Source: Terebella lapidaria (lineage: Eukaryota > Annelida > Polychaeta > Terebellida > Terebellidae). Taken from it: DNA of 64,000 nt. Position 1 is the stretch's first letter, and every line of letters starts with the position of its first letter. Both the position numbers and the translations under genes were made by a program. Below, one piece after another: positions 12,186 through 23,643 of this stretch. The notes under the pieces are model-generated. The model saw only the letters and a program-made list of their open reading frames with translations, was not told the origin of the DNA and ran no database searches. The stretch spans positions 21,551,170-21,615,169 of the forward strand of contig OX424569.1 of assembly GCA_949152475.1 (NCBI GenBank), given 5' to 3'.

Positions 12186-13378
12186 GATGAAAAATTGTCA
12201 ATTTTGGACTTTGGTGGCCATTTTCTCAAAAACTGTCTAATCAGTTTTGAGATTTTTGTTTCAAAACATTCCTCGCAGGTACCTCTATGACATGTATAAG
12301 TTTCGTTGCCCTTGAATCGCCTGTCTGCGTGTGGCGGCCATTTTGATTTTTTGACGGGTCGGCGAAAAAATTTTTTTTTTGTATTTTGATTTTTTGGCGG
12401 GTCGGGAAAAAATTTTTTTTTTGTCCCAAATCGAGTCACTATTCGTTTTGAGCCATTTCCAGCCAAAAATGGCACAAAGTGTGTCTTTGGATAAACTATT
12501 TGGTCGGGCTTGTTTCTATTCCAAAATGTTCTATTTTACGTTAGTTTTTGGCATCATCAAAATCTGACTATTGGTGGTAATAGATTGATACTTACATTCA
12601 TATTACTGAGTCGGTGTCACTGTTGGCGGACGTTGAATCTGTCCCCGAGGATACCATCAATTCAGTAGTTTTCTGGCTTGTGATTAGGTACTTATGTACT
12701 CGTCATATATCTATTCCATGGGGTTTGTTTCAGATTTCTAAATTATTTTCATAGGTTGTGGGCAGTTGTATACATGTACTAATTCCATCAGGTGTACAGT
12801 AGAAACAACTACATTTAACACACTGTCTGCCCCTGATGACACCAGTGTGTCTTTGGATAAACTATTTGGTCGGGCTTTGTTTCTATTCCAAAATGTTCTA
12901 TTTTACGTTTGTTTTTGGCATCATCAAAATCTGATTATTGGTTGTAATAGATTGATACTTACATATACATGTTTGCTGGATATTCTCATGACTTTGCATT
13001 TTGACCAGTGACCTTATTTTCAAGGTCACAGGAATATAAAACATATTTTGTCCGGTAACCTGTCTTAGCCCTTGGGCTAATTTTTTGATGAAAAATTGTC
13101 AATTTTGGACTTTGGTGGCCATTTTCTCAAAAACTGTCTAATCAGTTTTGAGATTTTTGTTTCAAAACATTCCTCGCAGATACCTCTATGACATGTATAA
13201 GTTTCGTTGCCCTTGAATCGCCTGTCTGCGTGTGGCGGCCATTTTGATTTTTTGACGGGTCGGCGAAAAAATTTTTTTTTTGTATTTTGATTTTTTGGCG
13301 GGTCGGGAAAAAATTTTTTTTTTGTCCCAAATCGAGTCACTATTCGTTTTGAGCCATTTCCAGCCAAAAAAAAAAAAT
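11577..13378 (+). repeat. Tandem duplication of 901 bp across the end of copy D
   Basis: Sequence 11577-12477 (last 360-bp unit, family 1 3' end and a 1B piece) is repeated at 12478-13378. Equivalent points such as GGGCAGTTGTATACATGTAC lie exactly 901 bases apart (11865/12766 frames). The two copies differ by only a few bases. The junction is within CCAGCCAAAAATGGCACAAAG at about 12477. The family 1 3' end therefore occurs twice (12150-12185 and 13051-13086). Confidence 0.85.
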
Positions 13379-13934
13379 TTTTTTTTTGGCCTTTGAAAAT
13401 TGTTTCGGACTTCGAATTTCACTCAAGTTTTCCTTCATAATGGGAGCTATGCAGAGTAATCTCATAGAACACTTCAAGATAGAGCCTAAGTATTGGCACA
13501 TTCAAATGGGAAATCATATATTGCGGTTTGAGTGGTGACCTTGAATTTGACCTTCAATGACCTCGAAAGGTCAAAACGATCTTTTTTGTTGAAAAAACGA
13601 TGAATTTTGCTTTTGGTGGTCATTTTATCGAAATCTATTCAAACAGTTTTCCTCAAAATCATGTATAAGATTATCCTTATGTACCTTTGTGATGTGTATA
13701 AGTTTTGTTGCCTTTGAATCGACTGCCTGTGAAAATTTGTCATTTACGAAAAAAATCTTTCAAGATGTAACTTGATTTCGTATTATAGTCCATACAGAAA
13801 ATGTGTTTCTATCAACATTTATGAAGATGTTTTAACATATTGATTTTAACATCAGTGTAGCAATTTGTATGTATTCAGTATTCTATGCAATTCACATGAT
13901 TGCCGGTAAGCTACAGCACCCTTGGTGCTATGTT
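13379..13934 (+). mobile_element. Family 4 Helentron-like copy, 3' part
   Basis: The body contains CTTCATAATGGGAGCT and TGACCTTGAATTTGACC, shared with type 1B. It closes with TGCCGGTAAGCTACAGCACC CTT GGTGCT ATGTT: an inverted terminus (compare family 1, GTCCGGTAACCT) followed by a 6-bp hairpin. The base after it resumes a family 1 leader (TATCTTTAAAG) that normally follows CATTTT, so this 3' end also sits in a T-run. The 5' end is not identifiable; the upstream 1B-like bases (13087 on) may belong to it. Confidence 0.7.
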
Positions 13935-14990
13935 TATCTTTAAAGTTTTTGGTCGAATCTTTCTGAAATTTTGCACAAAAATAGCTAAAAATATTCCCGG
14001 GAAAAACTTTTTTTTGTTTTTTGATTTTCGCATTTTCCTCGAAATGGCGGCCATTTTTGTTGAAAAATGCCCAATTTTGGACTTTGACGGCCATTTTCTC
14101 AAAAACTGTTCAGACAGTTTTGAGATTTTTGTTTCAAAAGACCTCTGTGATGTGTATAAGTTTGGTTGCCCTTGAATCGGCGGTCTGCGAGTGGCGGCCA
14201 TTTTGAATATTTGTTGAGTCGGCGAAAAAAAATTTTTTCACCCCAAATCGCATACTATCCATTTTGGGCCATTTCTAGGCAAAAAAAAATTTTCACGCTT
14301 TGAAAACATTTTTGGCAATTTTTCCTTCATAATGGGAGCTGCCAGAACTGTACTCATAGAACGCCTGGAAATAGAGCTTAGAAATTGGCACTTTCAAATG
14401 GGAAGTCATATATGGCAACTTATGTGGTGACCTTGAATTTGACCTTGGATGACCTTGAAAGGTCAAAACAGCCATTTTTGTGTCGAAAAATGCCCAAATT
14501 TGCACCTTGTCTGTTTTTTCTCGAAAACTGTTCACACAGTTTTGAGATTTTTAATTTAGAAGATTCCCCTTATATACCTCTCTGATATGTATAAGTTTGG
14601 TTGCCCTTGAATTGCCGGTCTGCATCTGGCGGCCATTTCGAATTTTGACGGGTCGGTAAAAAAAATTTTTTTGCCACAAATCACATTTCTATCCGTTTTG
14701 GGCCATTTCTAAGCAAAAAATTTTTTTCACCTTTTGAGAAAAATTTTGGACTTGGAAAATTTTCTGCACTTTTTTCCTTCATAATGGGAGCTGCCGAGAC
14801 TGTACTCATAGAACGCCTGAAGATAGAGCTTAGTTATTGGCACTTTCAAATAGGAAATCATGTGAATTTGACCTTGTTGACCTTGGAAGGTCAAAACAAG
14901 CCTTTTTGGGTAAAAAAGTACCCAAACTCGGACAGTGGTAGCCAGTTTCCGAAAATTTGGTTTGATAATTTTTGTTGAATTCATATGCAT
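13935..14990 (+). mobile_element. Family 1B body, 5' end displaced
   Basis: Begins inside the leader (TATCTTTAAAG, TTCTGAAATTTTGCAC), then the AAATGGCGGCCATTTTTG block and three blocks of the 1B unit (CTCAAAAACTG, TTGCCCTTGAATCG, GGCGGCCATTTTG, A/T homopolymers, CCTTCATAATGGGAGCT, TGACCTTGAATTTGACC). Sequence resembling the repeat ends near 14990. No 3' hairpin is present, so the copy is truncated. Confidence 0.7.
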
Positions 14991-15412
14991 TATACACAGC
15001 AAACTAGCCGTCCGCCGACATGAAAAGCCTGCGAGGAATTATCGGGCCGCTAATCAGATCAAAATATTTGCACAGCAAGATGTACTCATTTACATTAAAA
15101 GAGTTAAAGTGATATTGGCAGAAAGTTAAGGATTTTGCCATATCTTTTTGATCGAACGAAGAAAACAAAATAGTTATATGTCTGCACTTATATTCCCAAA
15201 CAGATGCGCCTTTCTAATTGATTTGGTTGCGCGTTTCTGGTGAAGATAGTTTGAGTTTGTTTACATGACTGCCATTCTCAGTGCTTTGTATCCCTTGATG
15301 CAATGCGATTCCAGCTTACGCGTATATGTGTTCGAGCCAATCGAGCATGAACTAGGTCAAGTCAGAAGTAACTCTGAGTCGTGCACAAAACAAAGGAAAA
15401 GCGGCTGCTAGT
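14991..15412. other. Unique sequence, nothing recognised
   Basis: About 420 bases that do not match other repeats in the window. No frame is convincing and I see no splice-bounded coding segment. It could be original host DNA into which the family 3 element at 15413 inserted. Confidence 0.5.
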
Positions 15413-15463
15413 TAAGGCATTTCGGCAGAAATGCCTTTATGGTTTCAACAGAATTTTTTTTTT

Positions 15464-16563
15464 AGGTTACCGGACCTTTGGTCCGATAACCTATTGCCGT
15501 GGCGTTGCGTCCGTCGTCGTCGTCCGTCGTCCGGCGTCCAGCGTCCGGCGTCCGTCAACATTCATATCTTTAAAGCTTATGATCGAATCTTCCTGAAATT
15601 TTGCACAAAAATGCTTGAAAATATTTCGAGAGGGAGGTATTTTTTAGTTTTTTGATTTTCGGATTATTTTCAAAATGGCGGCCATTTTTGACGAAAAACA
15701 GCTAATTTTGGACTTTGACGGTCGTTTTCTCAGAAACTGTCTGATCAGATTTGAGATTTTTGTTTCAAAAGATTCTCCTCATGTACCTCTGTGATGTGTA
15801 TAAGTTTGGTTGCCCTTGAATCGCCGATCTCCGTGTGGCGGCCATTTTGAATTTTTGACGAGTCGGCGAAAAAAATTTTTTTCGCCCCAAATCGCATTAA
15901 TATCCATTTTGGGCCATTTCTAGGCAAAAAAAATTTTTCACCCTTTGAAAAAAATGTTGGACTTAGAAATTTTTCGGCACTTTTTTCCTTCATAATGGGA
16001 GCTGTCAGGACTGTTCTCATAGAACACTTGAAGATACAGCTTAGAAATTGGTACTTTCAAATGGGAAGTCATATATGGTGATTTGTGTGGTGACCTTGAA
16101 TTTGACCTTCGATGACCTTGAAAGGTCGGAACAGCCATTTTGGGGTCAAAAAATGCCCAGATTTGCCTCTATAGATGAAATGCTTGCATATAGGACTCAT
16201 GTTTGCATTATGAACATATAGCAAGACATATATGGCACAACTAATGATGACCTTGATCTTGACGTCAGATGACCTTGAGTGCCAAATGTCTGACTCGTAA
16301 TGTGTAAATTGACCTGAGCGGCCTAAACGAATCCACCCAGATATATCTTTGTATTTTGAACATATAGAATATCAAATGCCGCACACATACATGTAATGGT
16401 GACATCGAAGTTCACACGGATGACCTTGATTGGTAAATCTCAAGGTCATTTGTTCACACTGCGAACCTTGATTGGTAAATCTCAAGGTCTGTTACCTGCC
16501 AATGCTGCCATGGCCAAACCAAAATTGTCCGGTAACCTGTCTTAGCCTTTGGGCTAATTTTTT
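15464..16563 (+). mobile_element. Family 1B copy E, complete, 1.1 kb
   Basis: The hairpin AGGTTACCGGACC TTT GGTCCGATAACC begins in the poly-T of family 3 element A. A CGTCCGGCGTCC microsatellite, the leader, the 1B body with CTTCATAATGGGAGCT, then TTGTCCGGTAACCTGTC TTAGCC TTTG GGCTAAT(T)n follow. Family 3 resumes directly with TCTTTTCTTTT and CTTCTTCCGCC, so the insertion split a T-run. A good type example of the short 1B form. Confidence 0.85.
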
Positions 16564-17242
16564 CTTTTCTTTTTTTTCTTCTTCCGCCATTTTGGTTTCC
16601 GGACGATAACTTTAGATTGCCTTGATGGATCCTTATCAAATTTTCACCACTAGTCAGAAATGATATGTGGAAGAACCCTATTCTTTTTGAGGCGGCTCCG
16701 AGGTCCCTGAGGTCCGTGAGGATGAAATCAAGGTTTTTGGTTTCCGGACGATAACTCGAAAAATATTCAGGCAAAAGATGCAGAACTCTGCATGGAGGTT
16801 CATATACCACCAGGGAAGAACCCTATTGATTTTGGGATCAATCCGTCAAATGACCTTTGACCTAGAGGTCAAAATAATTTTTTGCTGATTCATCCTTGAG
16901 GCTTCCTGCATATCTCAGAAACGGTGAGTCTGGAGGGAAACAGACGTTATTTTCGGACTCGTGGCCCTAGACAAACATGTCTATGGGGTATTTTGTTCTT
17001 GATTCGACTCCGAGGTCCGTGAGGTCCATGAGGATGAAATCAAGGCCGATTATGAGACTTGGTTTCCGGACGATAACTCGAAAAATATTCAGGCAATAGT
17101 TGCAGAACTTTGCATGGAGGTTTATATACCACCAGGGAAGAACCCTATCGATTTTGGGATTGATCTGTCAAATGACCTTTGACCTAGAGGTCGAAATAGC
17201 ATTTTGTTGACTCATCCTTGAGGCTTCCTGCATATCTCGGAA
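16564..17242 (+). mobile_element. Family 3 element A body
   Basis: CTTCTTCCGCC, GGTTTCCGGACGATAACT (twice), GGAAGAACCCTATTG, and CCTTTGACCTAGAGGTCAAA, which is an everted pair of AGGTCA half-sites. Two versions of a roughly 350-base block lie in tandem. It breaks off within CATATCTCGGAAACGG, where a 134-bp array of family 1 begins. The minus-strand 118-residue frame here is a repeat read-through. Confidence 0.8.
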
Positions 17243-19040
17243 ACGGTCCTTTGACCTTTGACCTCATTTCAAGGTCACAGGACAAAATGGCTAACAGCTC
17301 ACTTAGTATCGATTTTACAGCTTAGGAATCAATTGTGGACATGTAGGAAATGATATATGCTGAATATTCTTGGACCTTGCATTCGACCTCTGACCTCATT
17401 TTCAAGGTCCAAGGACAAACTGGCGCATACCTTGCTCCTCTATTGACTGTATGGCTTGGGAATCAATTGTGGACATGAATGAATGAATGAATGACTTTTT
17501 GAATGGCCCACTTCAAGCGATTCAAGGGCAACGAAATTTATACATGTCACATGTCACCTTGAATTTGACCTTTGACCTCATTTTCAAGGTCACAGGACAT
17601 AAATTGCTAATATATCGCTTATTATCGACTTTACAGCTTAGGAATCAATTGTGAACATATAGGAAATGATATATATTGAATATTCTCATGACCTTGAATT
17701 TGACCTTTGACCTCATTTTCAAGGTCACAGGACAAATTGGCCAATATCTTGCTTATTAGCGACTTTACAGCTTAGGAATCAATTGTGAACATATAGGAAA
17801 TGATATATGCTGAAAATTCTCCTGACCTTGAATTTGACCTTTGACCTCAATTTCAAGGTCACAGGACAAAATGGCCAATATCTTGCTTATCAGCGACTTA
17901 ACAGCTTAGAAATCAATTGTTAACATATAGGAAATAATATATGCTGAAAATTCTCATGACCTTGAATTTGACCTTTGACCTCATTTTGAAGGTCACATGA
18001 CAAAATGGCTAAGATCTCGCTTATTATCGACTTTACAGCTTAGGAATCAATTGTGAACATATAGGAAATGATATACGCAGAATATTCTCATGACCTTGAA
18101 TTTGACCTTTGACCTCATTTCCAAGGTCACAGGACAAAATTGCTGATATTTCGCTTATTATCGACTTTACAGCTTAGGAATCAATTGTGAACATATGGGA
18201 AATGATATATGCTGAATATTCTCGTGACCTTGAATTTGACCTTTGGCCTCATTTTCAAGGTCACAGGACAAAATGGCTAATATCTCACTTATTATCGACT
18301 CTACAGCTTAGGAATCAATTGTGGACATATAGGAAATGATATATGCTGAAAATGCTCGTGACCTTGAATTTGACCTTTGATCTATTTTCAAGGTCACAGG
18401 ACAAAAAAGGGCCAATATCTTGCTTATTAGCGACTTTACAGCTTAGGAATCAATTGTGAACATATAGGAAATGATATATGCTGAAAATGCTCGTGACCTT
18501 GAATTTGACCTTTGACCTATTTTCAAGGTCACAGGACAAAATGGCCAATATCTTGCTTATTAGCGACTTTACAGCTTAGAAGTTATTTGTGAACATATAG
18601 GAAATGATATATGCTGAAAATTCTCATGACCTTGAATTTGACCTCATTTTCAAGGTCAACAGGACAAAATGGCTAATATCTTGCTTATTATCGACTTTAC
18701 AGCTTAGGAATCAATTGTGAACATATAGGAAATGATGTATTCTGAATATTTTAATGATATTGAATTTGACCTTTTCCGTAGTCATTTTATTTTCAAAGTC
18801 AGATTACAAAATGGCTTATATCTCGCTTATTATCAAATTTACAGCTTAGGGGTCCATAGTGAACATATAGGAAATGATGTATGCTGAATAGTTTGGTGAT
18901 CTAGAATTTAACCTTTGATCCCATTTTCAAGGTTAGAGATATGGCGATTTCAGTGGTCACCTTGAATTTGACTTTCAACTTTCTCGGCTCAACTCTGTAT
19001 ATTTCTCCGGTAACCTTACTAGCCCATTGGGCTAATTTTT
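17243..19040 (+). mobile_element. Family 1A copy F, 5' end missing
   Basis: Starts inside a 134-bp unit (CCTTTGACCTTTGACCTC) and holds about eleven such units. It ends with the same 3' subtype as copy C (TCCGGTAACCTTAC TAGCCCATTGGGCTAATTTTT). A 46-base stretch near 17500-17546 is inverted relative to the family. Copy G starts at the next base after the T-tail. Confidence 0.85.
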
Positions 19041-20884
19041 AGGTTACCGGACCTTTGGTCCGATAACCTATTGCCATGGCGTTGCGTCCGTCGTCCGTCC
19101 GGCGTCCGTCGTCCGTCCGTCCGTTCACATTTTTATCTTTAAAGTTTATGGTCGAATCTTTCTGAAATTTTGCCAAAAAATACCTGAAAATATTCCCAGG
19201 AAAGGGTTTTTTTAGTTTTCCGATTTTCACATTTTTTTCAAAATGGCGGCCGTTTTCGATGAAAAATGCCTGATTTTGGACTTTGGCGGCCATTTTCTCA
19301 AAAACTGTTCAGTAACTTTTTTTCTTTTTGATACACAACACTCCTCATATGTACTTCTGTGATGTGTATAAGTTTCGTTGCGCTTGAATCGCTCGAAGTG
19401 GGCCATTTTGGGCCAAACTTGGCCCAAATGGGACTTTCCCATGTTAAATTTTCCTATGCTTTATAATGGGACACATTATGCCTTATATCTCACTTAATAT
19501 TGAGATTAGAGACTAGGAATCAATTGTGGACATATAGGAAATGCTATATGCTGAATATTCTCGTAACCTTGAATTTGACCTCTGACCTCAGTTTCAAGGT
19601 CAAAGAACAAAATGGCTAATATCTCGCTTATTATCGAATTTACAGCTTAGAAATCAATTGTGGACATATAGGAAATGATATATACCGAATATTCTAATGA
19701 CCTTGAATTTGACCTTCGACCTCATTTTCAAGGTCACAGGACAAAATGGCTAATATCTCACTTCTCATAGACTTTACAGCTTAGGAATCAATTATGAACA
19801 TAGGAAATGATATATGCAGATTATTGTCATGACCTTGAATTTGACCTTTGACCTCATTTTCAAGGTCACAGGACAAAATGGCTAATATCTCACTTATTAT
19901 CGATTTTATAGCTTAGGGATCAATTGTGGACATGTAGGAAATGATATATGCTGAATATTCACGTGACCTTGAATTTGACCTTTGACCTCATTTTCAAGGT
20001 CACGGGACAAAATGGTTAATATCTCGCTTATTATCGACTTTACAGCTTTGGAATCAAATGTGGACATATAGGAAAGGATATACGCTGAATATTCTGATGA
20101 CCTTAAATTTGACCTTTCACCTCATTTTCAAGGTCATAGCACAAAATGGCTAATATCTCGCTTATTATCGATTTTACAGCCTAGGAATCAATCGTGGACT
20201 ATAGGAAATGATATATCCATAATATTTTTGTGACTTTGAATTTGACCTTTGGCCTCATTTTCAAGTTTCTTTTTAATAAATAACACTCCTCATATGTACT
20301 CCTGTGATGTGTATAAGTTTCGTTGCGCTTGAATCGCTGGAAGTGGGCCATTTTGGCCCAAACTCGGCCCAAATGAGACTTTTCCATGTTAAACTCTCCT
20401 ATGCTTTATAATGGGACACATTATGCCTAATATCTCACTCAATATTGAGATTACACACTAGAAATCAATTGTGGACATATAGGAAATGATATATGCTGAA
20501 TATTCTCGTGACCTTGAATTTGACCTCTGATCTCAGTTTCAAGGTCAGACCACGAAATAGCTAATATCTCGCTTATTATCGACTTTACAGCTTAGGAATC
20601 AATTATGAACATATAGGAAATGATATATGCAGATTATTGTCATGACCTTGAATTTGACCTTTGACCTCATTTTCAAGGTCACATCACAGAATGGCTAATG
20701 TCTCACTTATTATCGTCTTTACAGCTTAGGAATTTATTGTGGACATACTAGAAGTGATATATTTGTTGAAAATTTCATGGCCTTGAATTTATCAGTGACT
20801 TTATTTTCAAGATCACTGGACAAAAGGCTAATATCTAAAATGTATATTGTCCGGTAACCTTTCTTAGCCCTTGGGCTAATTTTT
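19041..20884 (+). mobile_element. Family 1A copy G, complete, 1.84 kb
   Basis: Hairpin AGGTTACCGGACC TTT GGTCCGATAACC, a CGTCCGTC-type microsatellite, leader, about five 134-bp units, a second partial leader (20265-20400), further units, and TTGTCCGGTAACCTTTC TTAGCC CTTG GGCTAATTTTT. It follows copy F head-to-tail and is followed by family 3 (GTTTTGTCGATATCTCGG). Confidence 0.87.
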
Positions 20885-21130
20885 GTTTTGTCGATATCTC
20901 GGAAACAGTGAGTCGTAGAGCGAAACGGACGTTATTTTCGGACTCGTCGTCCTAGACAAACATGTCTAAGGGGTATTATGGATGAACTTTGACCTTGACC
21001 CGAAATTTTTTTGCCGAGTCGGCATTTTTCGTTTTCGTCGATATCTCGGAAACGGTGCGCCGTAGAGTGAAACGGACGTTATTTTCGGACTCGTCGCCCT
21101 ATACAAGCATGTCTTAAAGGTATACAAACA
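20885..21130 (+). repeat. Family 3 147-bp units in element A
   Basis: One and a half units of the family 3 core: CGTCGATATCTCGGAAACGG, GAGCGAAACGGACGTTATTT, TCGGACTCGTCGCCC, AGACAAACATGTCTAAGGGG, GAACTTTGACCTTGACCCG and TTTTTGCCGAGTCGGCA. It ends in a partly repeated CAAACATGTCTTAAAGG. Confidence 0.8.
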
Positions 21131-22350
21131 TGTCTTAAAGGCTAATACAAGGGGAGTACTACTCTTGTATAGGCCCATGGGCTTATAAACAGAAAAAAAT
21201 TTTGTCTCGCATCAGGACTGGGTCTATATTTGGGGAAAACGTAGTGGATGTTTTGTTTTTCGTAGGAGACGTTGGTAAGTGATGGTACCTAGAAGACGGT
21301 ACTGAAATGCAATTGATAAAAGACGTACGTGAGCCTTGCCTAGGGCTACTAGTACATGTGACCAGCTGGATTTTATCCGGAACATGCATGCATAGGCATG
21401 TATATGTATACTTTTTTATTCGTTATGTGTGCGTCTAATATGACAATGAATATCTTTGATTATACACTGGGATAAAATAATGTTTATATAAATATAGTTA
21501 TTATGCATATAGAAGTGCTTTCCCGTCTGATCCATTGTAAATTCAAACGTGCAAAATAAAAGTCGTAAAATAATTATTCCCCAAATATAAGTCCATGGGC
21601 CTATATATGGAGTTAAATTTCATTCGACACAACACCCTTTCCCCATTTATAAGCCCAGGGCTTAAATACGGGGATCCCCGGTAGAATGTTTATTCATCAA
21701 AATATTGCATATTTTCACGTGAAAATGATGTCTAATGTCGAGTTTTAGGCGGGATTTTGACCCGTTTTTTTTTAAGGTGATAAGGCCGCCAAAGTGATCA
21801 GGCCGCAATCGAGAATTAGCGAACTGCAGAGGAAGTGATGGATGGAAATGCAGACAAGTTGCTGAAATGTCTCTGTGGTACAAATCAAAACACTGAAAAA
21901 AAAAATCCATGAAAAAGGATTTAGATCTAGCTCGAAAAACATTGTGCCTCCTAAATAAGAAAAAAAAATATTCAGAACCTTGAAAATCTTACACATTGGT
22001 CCAAATAATACTCCGGTGATTTTTATATGGGCTCAACAAGGTAAAGCTTCTGACTTCTGATTTCATATAATGGAATAAGTTAACAATAGTCTTACTAATT
22101 AAGTCTCATTGGCCACAATAAAAATATTTATGACAAGAAACATTTATTATTGGGCTCAACAAGGTATATATTCTGCCCAGTGGGGAATTCATGGCTGTAA
22201 CCAAATAAGTTAACATTAGTTTTACTGGTTAGGTTCATAATTTGCCACAGTAAAAAGACATGGCCAAATCAAATACATTATTCAAGGGTTTTTAAATAGT
22301 TCTGTGCAAACATTTTCAAAGCTTTTCCTTTGAGGCCAGTGGCCCTTGTT
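21131..22350 (+). mobile_element. Family 5 copy with three related hairpins upstream
   Basis: From about 21700 the body matches the family 5 element at 31590-34021 (CAAATCAAAACACTGAAAAAA, GTGCCTCCTAAAT, GGGCTCAACAAGG and 132-bp-type repeats). The 3' end is GCTTTTCCTTTGAGGCCAGT GGCCCTTGTT (22321-22350). The part 21131-21690 carries three similar stem-loops (see separate entry). No complete 5' hairpin of family 5 is visible. Confidence 0.65.
21150..21680. repeat. Three related stem-loops (possible family 8 ends)
   Basis: Three imperfect palindromes share the centre GCCC-AT/G-GGGC flanked by TATA-rich arms: TGTATAGGCCC AT GGGCTTATAAACA (21158-21189), ATATAAGTCC AT GGGCCTATAT (about 21588-21612) and CCCCATTTATAAGCCC A GGGCTTAAATACGGGG (about 21642-21676). 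They lie within 530 bases of otherwise unremarkable DNA. They may be terminal hairpins of another element family. Confidence 0.45.
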
Positions 22351-22385
22351 CATTTTGTTGATATCTTGGAAATGGTGTATCAAGA

Positions 22386-22880
22386 AAAAAACAATAGTTT
22401 TTTTGAGGTCATGACATTGTGATCTTTCTCAAACTTGAAAATACCGGTATTTACTGACGAAACTAATAATAAGTGTCAAATATCAATGTCTGGCGTTTAC
22501 GTTTTACAAATTGCTTCAGTGAGTATCATTCAAATTTTGTTATATATTTGGACGGGTCGGGTCAGACGACACAGGTACCCGGGTCGGAACTTTCCAACTC
22601 ATCCGAGCCCTAAAAGTTCTATCCAGTCATGACTAGCCGAATAGGTTATCATTAGTTTTACTAGTTAAGTCTATTATTGACTACAATAAAAATAGTTACA
22701 TGACAAGAAAATAGTTACATGACAAATTTATTGGCCCAACAAGGTATAGATTCTGCCCAGTAGAGTTACAATGTGGCCACAACATATATTTACCAAATCA
22801 AATACAGTATTCAATGGTTTTTAAATAGTTCTGTTTAAACATTTTCAAAGCTCTTCCTTTGAGGCCAGTGGCCCTTGTTC
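22386..22880 (+). mobile_element. Second family 5 3' part
   Basis: Matches 33525-34021: GAGGTCATGACATTGTGATC, TTTCTCAAACTTGAAAATAC, TTTGGACGGGTCGGGTCAGA, then a 132-bp-type repeat and the 3' end GCTCTTCCTTTGAGGCCAGT GGCCCTTGTT. GCTCTTCCT is the exact inverted copy of the family 5 start AGGAAGAGC. Family 3 resumes immediately (CGTTTTCGTCAATATCTCGG). Confidence 0.75.
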
Positions 22881-23171
22881 GTTTTCGTCAATATCTCGGA
22901 AACGGTGCGTCGTAGAGCGAAACGGACATTATTTTCGGACTCGTCGCTCTAGACAAACATGTCTTAGGGGTATTATGGATGAACTTTTACCTTGACCCGC
23001 CCTAGATGAAGATGTCTTAAATGTATTATAGATGAACTTTGATTTTGACCCGAAATTTTTTTGCAGAGTCGGCATTTTTCGTTATCGTCGATATCTCAGA
23101 AATGGTGCGTCATAGTAATTTTTGGACTCGTCGACCTAGACAAACATGCCGGGGGGGGGAGGGGGGGGTAT
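22881..23171 (+). repeat. Family 3 147-bp units, diverged, with a G-run
   Basis: Two diverged units (CGTCGATATCTCGGAAACGG type), the last with a guanine run at about 23150-23168 that replaces the usual AAACATGTCTAAGGGG tail. The G-run could form a quadruplex. Confidence 0.7.
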
Positions 23172-23312
23172 GATGGATGGGCCCAAGTATTATATCCTGC
23201 GCCTTCCTCTATATTCAATAAGGATTAAAAAGGTGTGAGACGGATTAAATGGTATGTTTTCAGTGAACGAGTAGTATTAAGGAGCAGTGATTGGTACTTG
23301 GGCCGATGGATG
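23172..23312. mobile_element. 125-bp MITE with 10-bp TIRs and 8-bp target duplication
   Basis: The element 23180-23304 begins GGCCCAAGTA and ends TACTTGGGCC, a perfect 10-bp terminal inverted repeat. It is flanked by GATGGATG at 23172-23179 and again at 23305-23312. The uninterrupted family 3 repeat elsewhere reads TATGGATGAACTTTGACC, so the duplicated bases come from that unit. An 8-bp duplication fits hAT-like or P-like transposition. It has no coding capacity. Confidence 0.85.
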
Positions 23313-23643
23313 AACTTTGACCTTCACCCGAAATGCTTGCACAGTAATGGCTGATTTTTAGTTTGTTGTAACTTTGTGAGAAACTTTGCCCAAGATACTC
23401 GAAATAAAATCTTGTTGTTTGAAAGAACATCGCCCAACGCCAGAAATTGATGTGAGGGATCAAACTGTGCGTATCTTGATTTCCTCCATGCACAATTGCA
23501 TCTGTTTTTTGCCTCGATCTTGTGGAGTATCTGCATCCAAACAAGGAAGGCATGGCTGCATTTAGTACTATGCAGTGTGGACATTTATCCGATCAGTCCA
23601 CGCATAGTACTTTAGTCCTAATCTTAGCCCTTGGGCTAATTTT
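23313..23643. other. Mostly unidentified; decayed family 1 3' end
   Basis: The first 30 bases still resemble the family 3 unit (GAACTTTGACCTTCACCCG). The next 270 match nothing else in the window and show no convincing gene. At 23622-23643 ATCTTAGCCCTTGGGCTAAT is a family 1 3' hairpin without its inverted terminus. Confidence 0.55.

Noticed and set aside
13900-14206. Overlapping frames of 80-96 residues on both strands
   Set aside because: All lie in the 1B leader, which gives stop-poor frames on both strands because of its composition; no conserved protein pattern.
16454-16810. 118-residue minus-strand frame as a gene
   Set aside because: Crosses the 3' end of copy E into family 3; the homologous block at 24693 and 53521 gives different frames.
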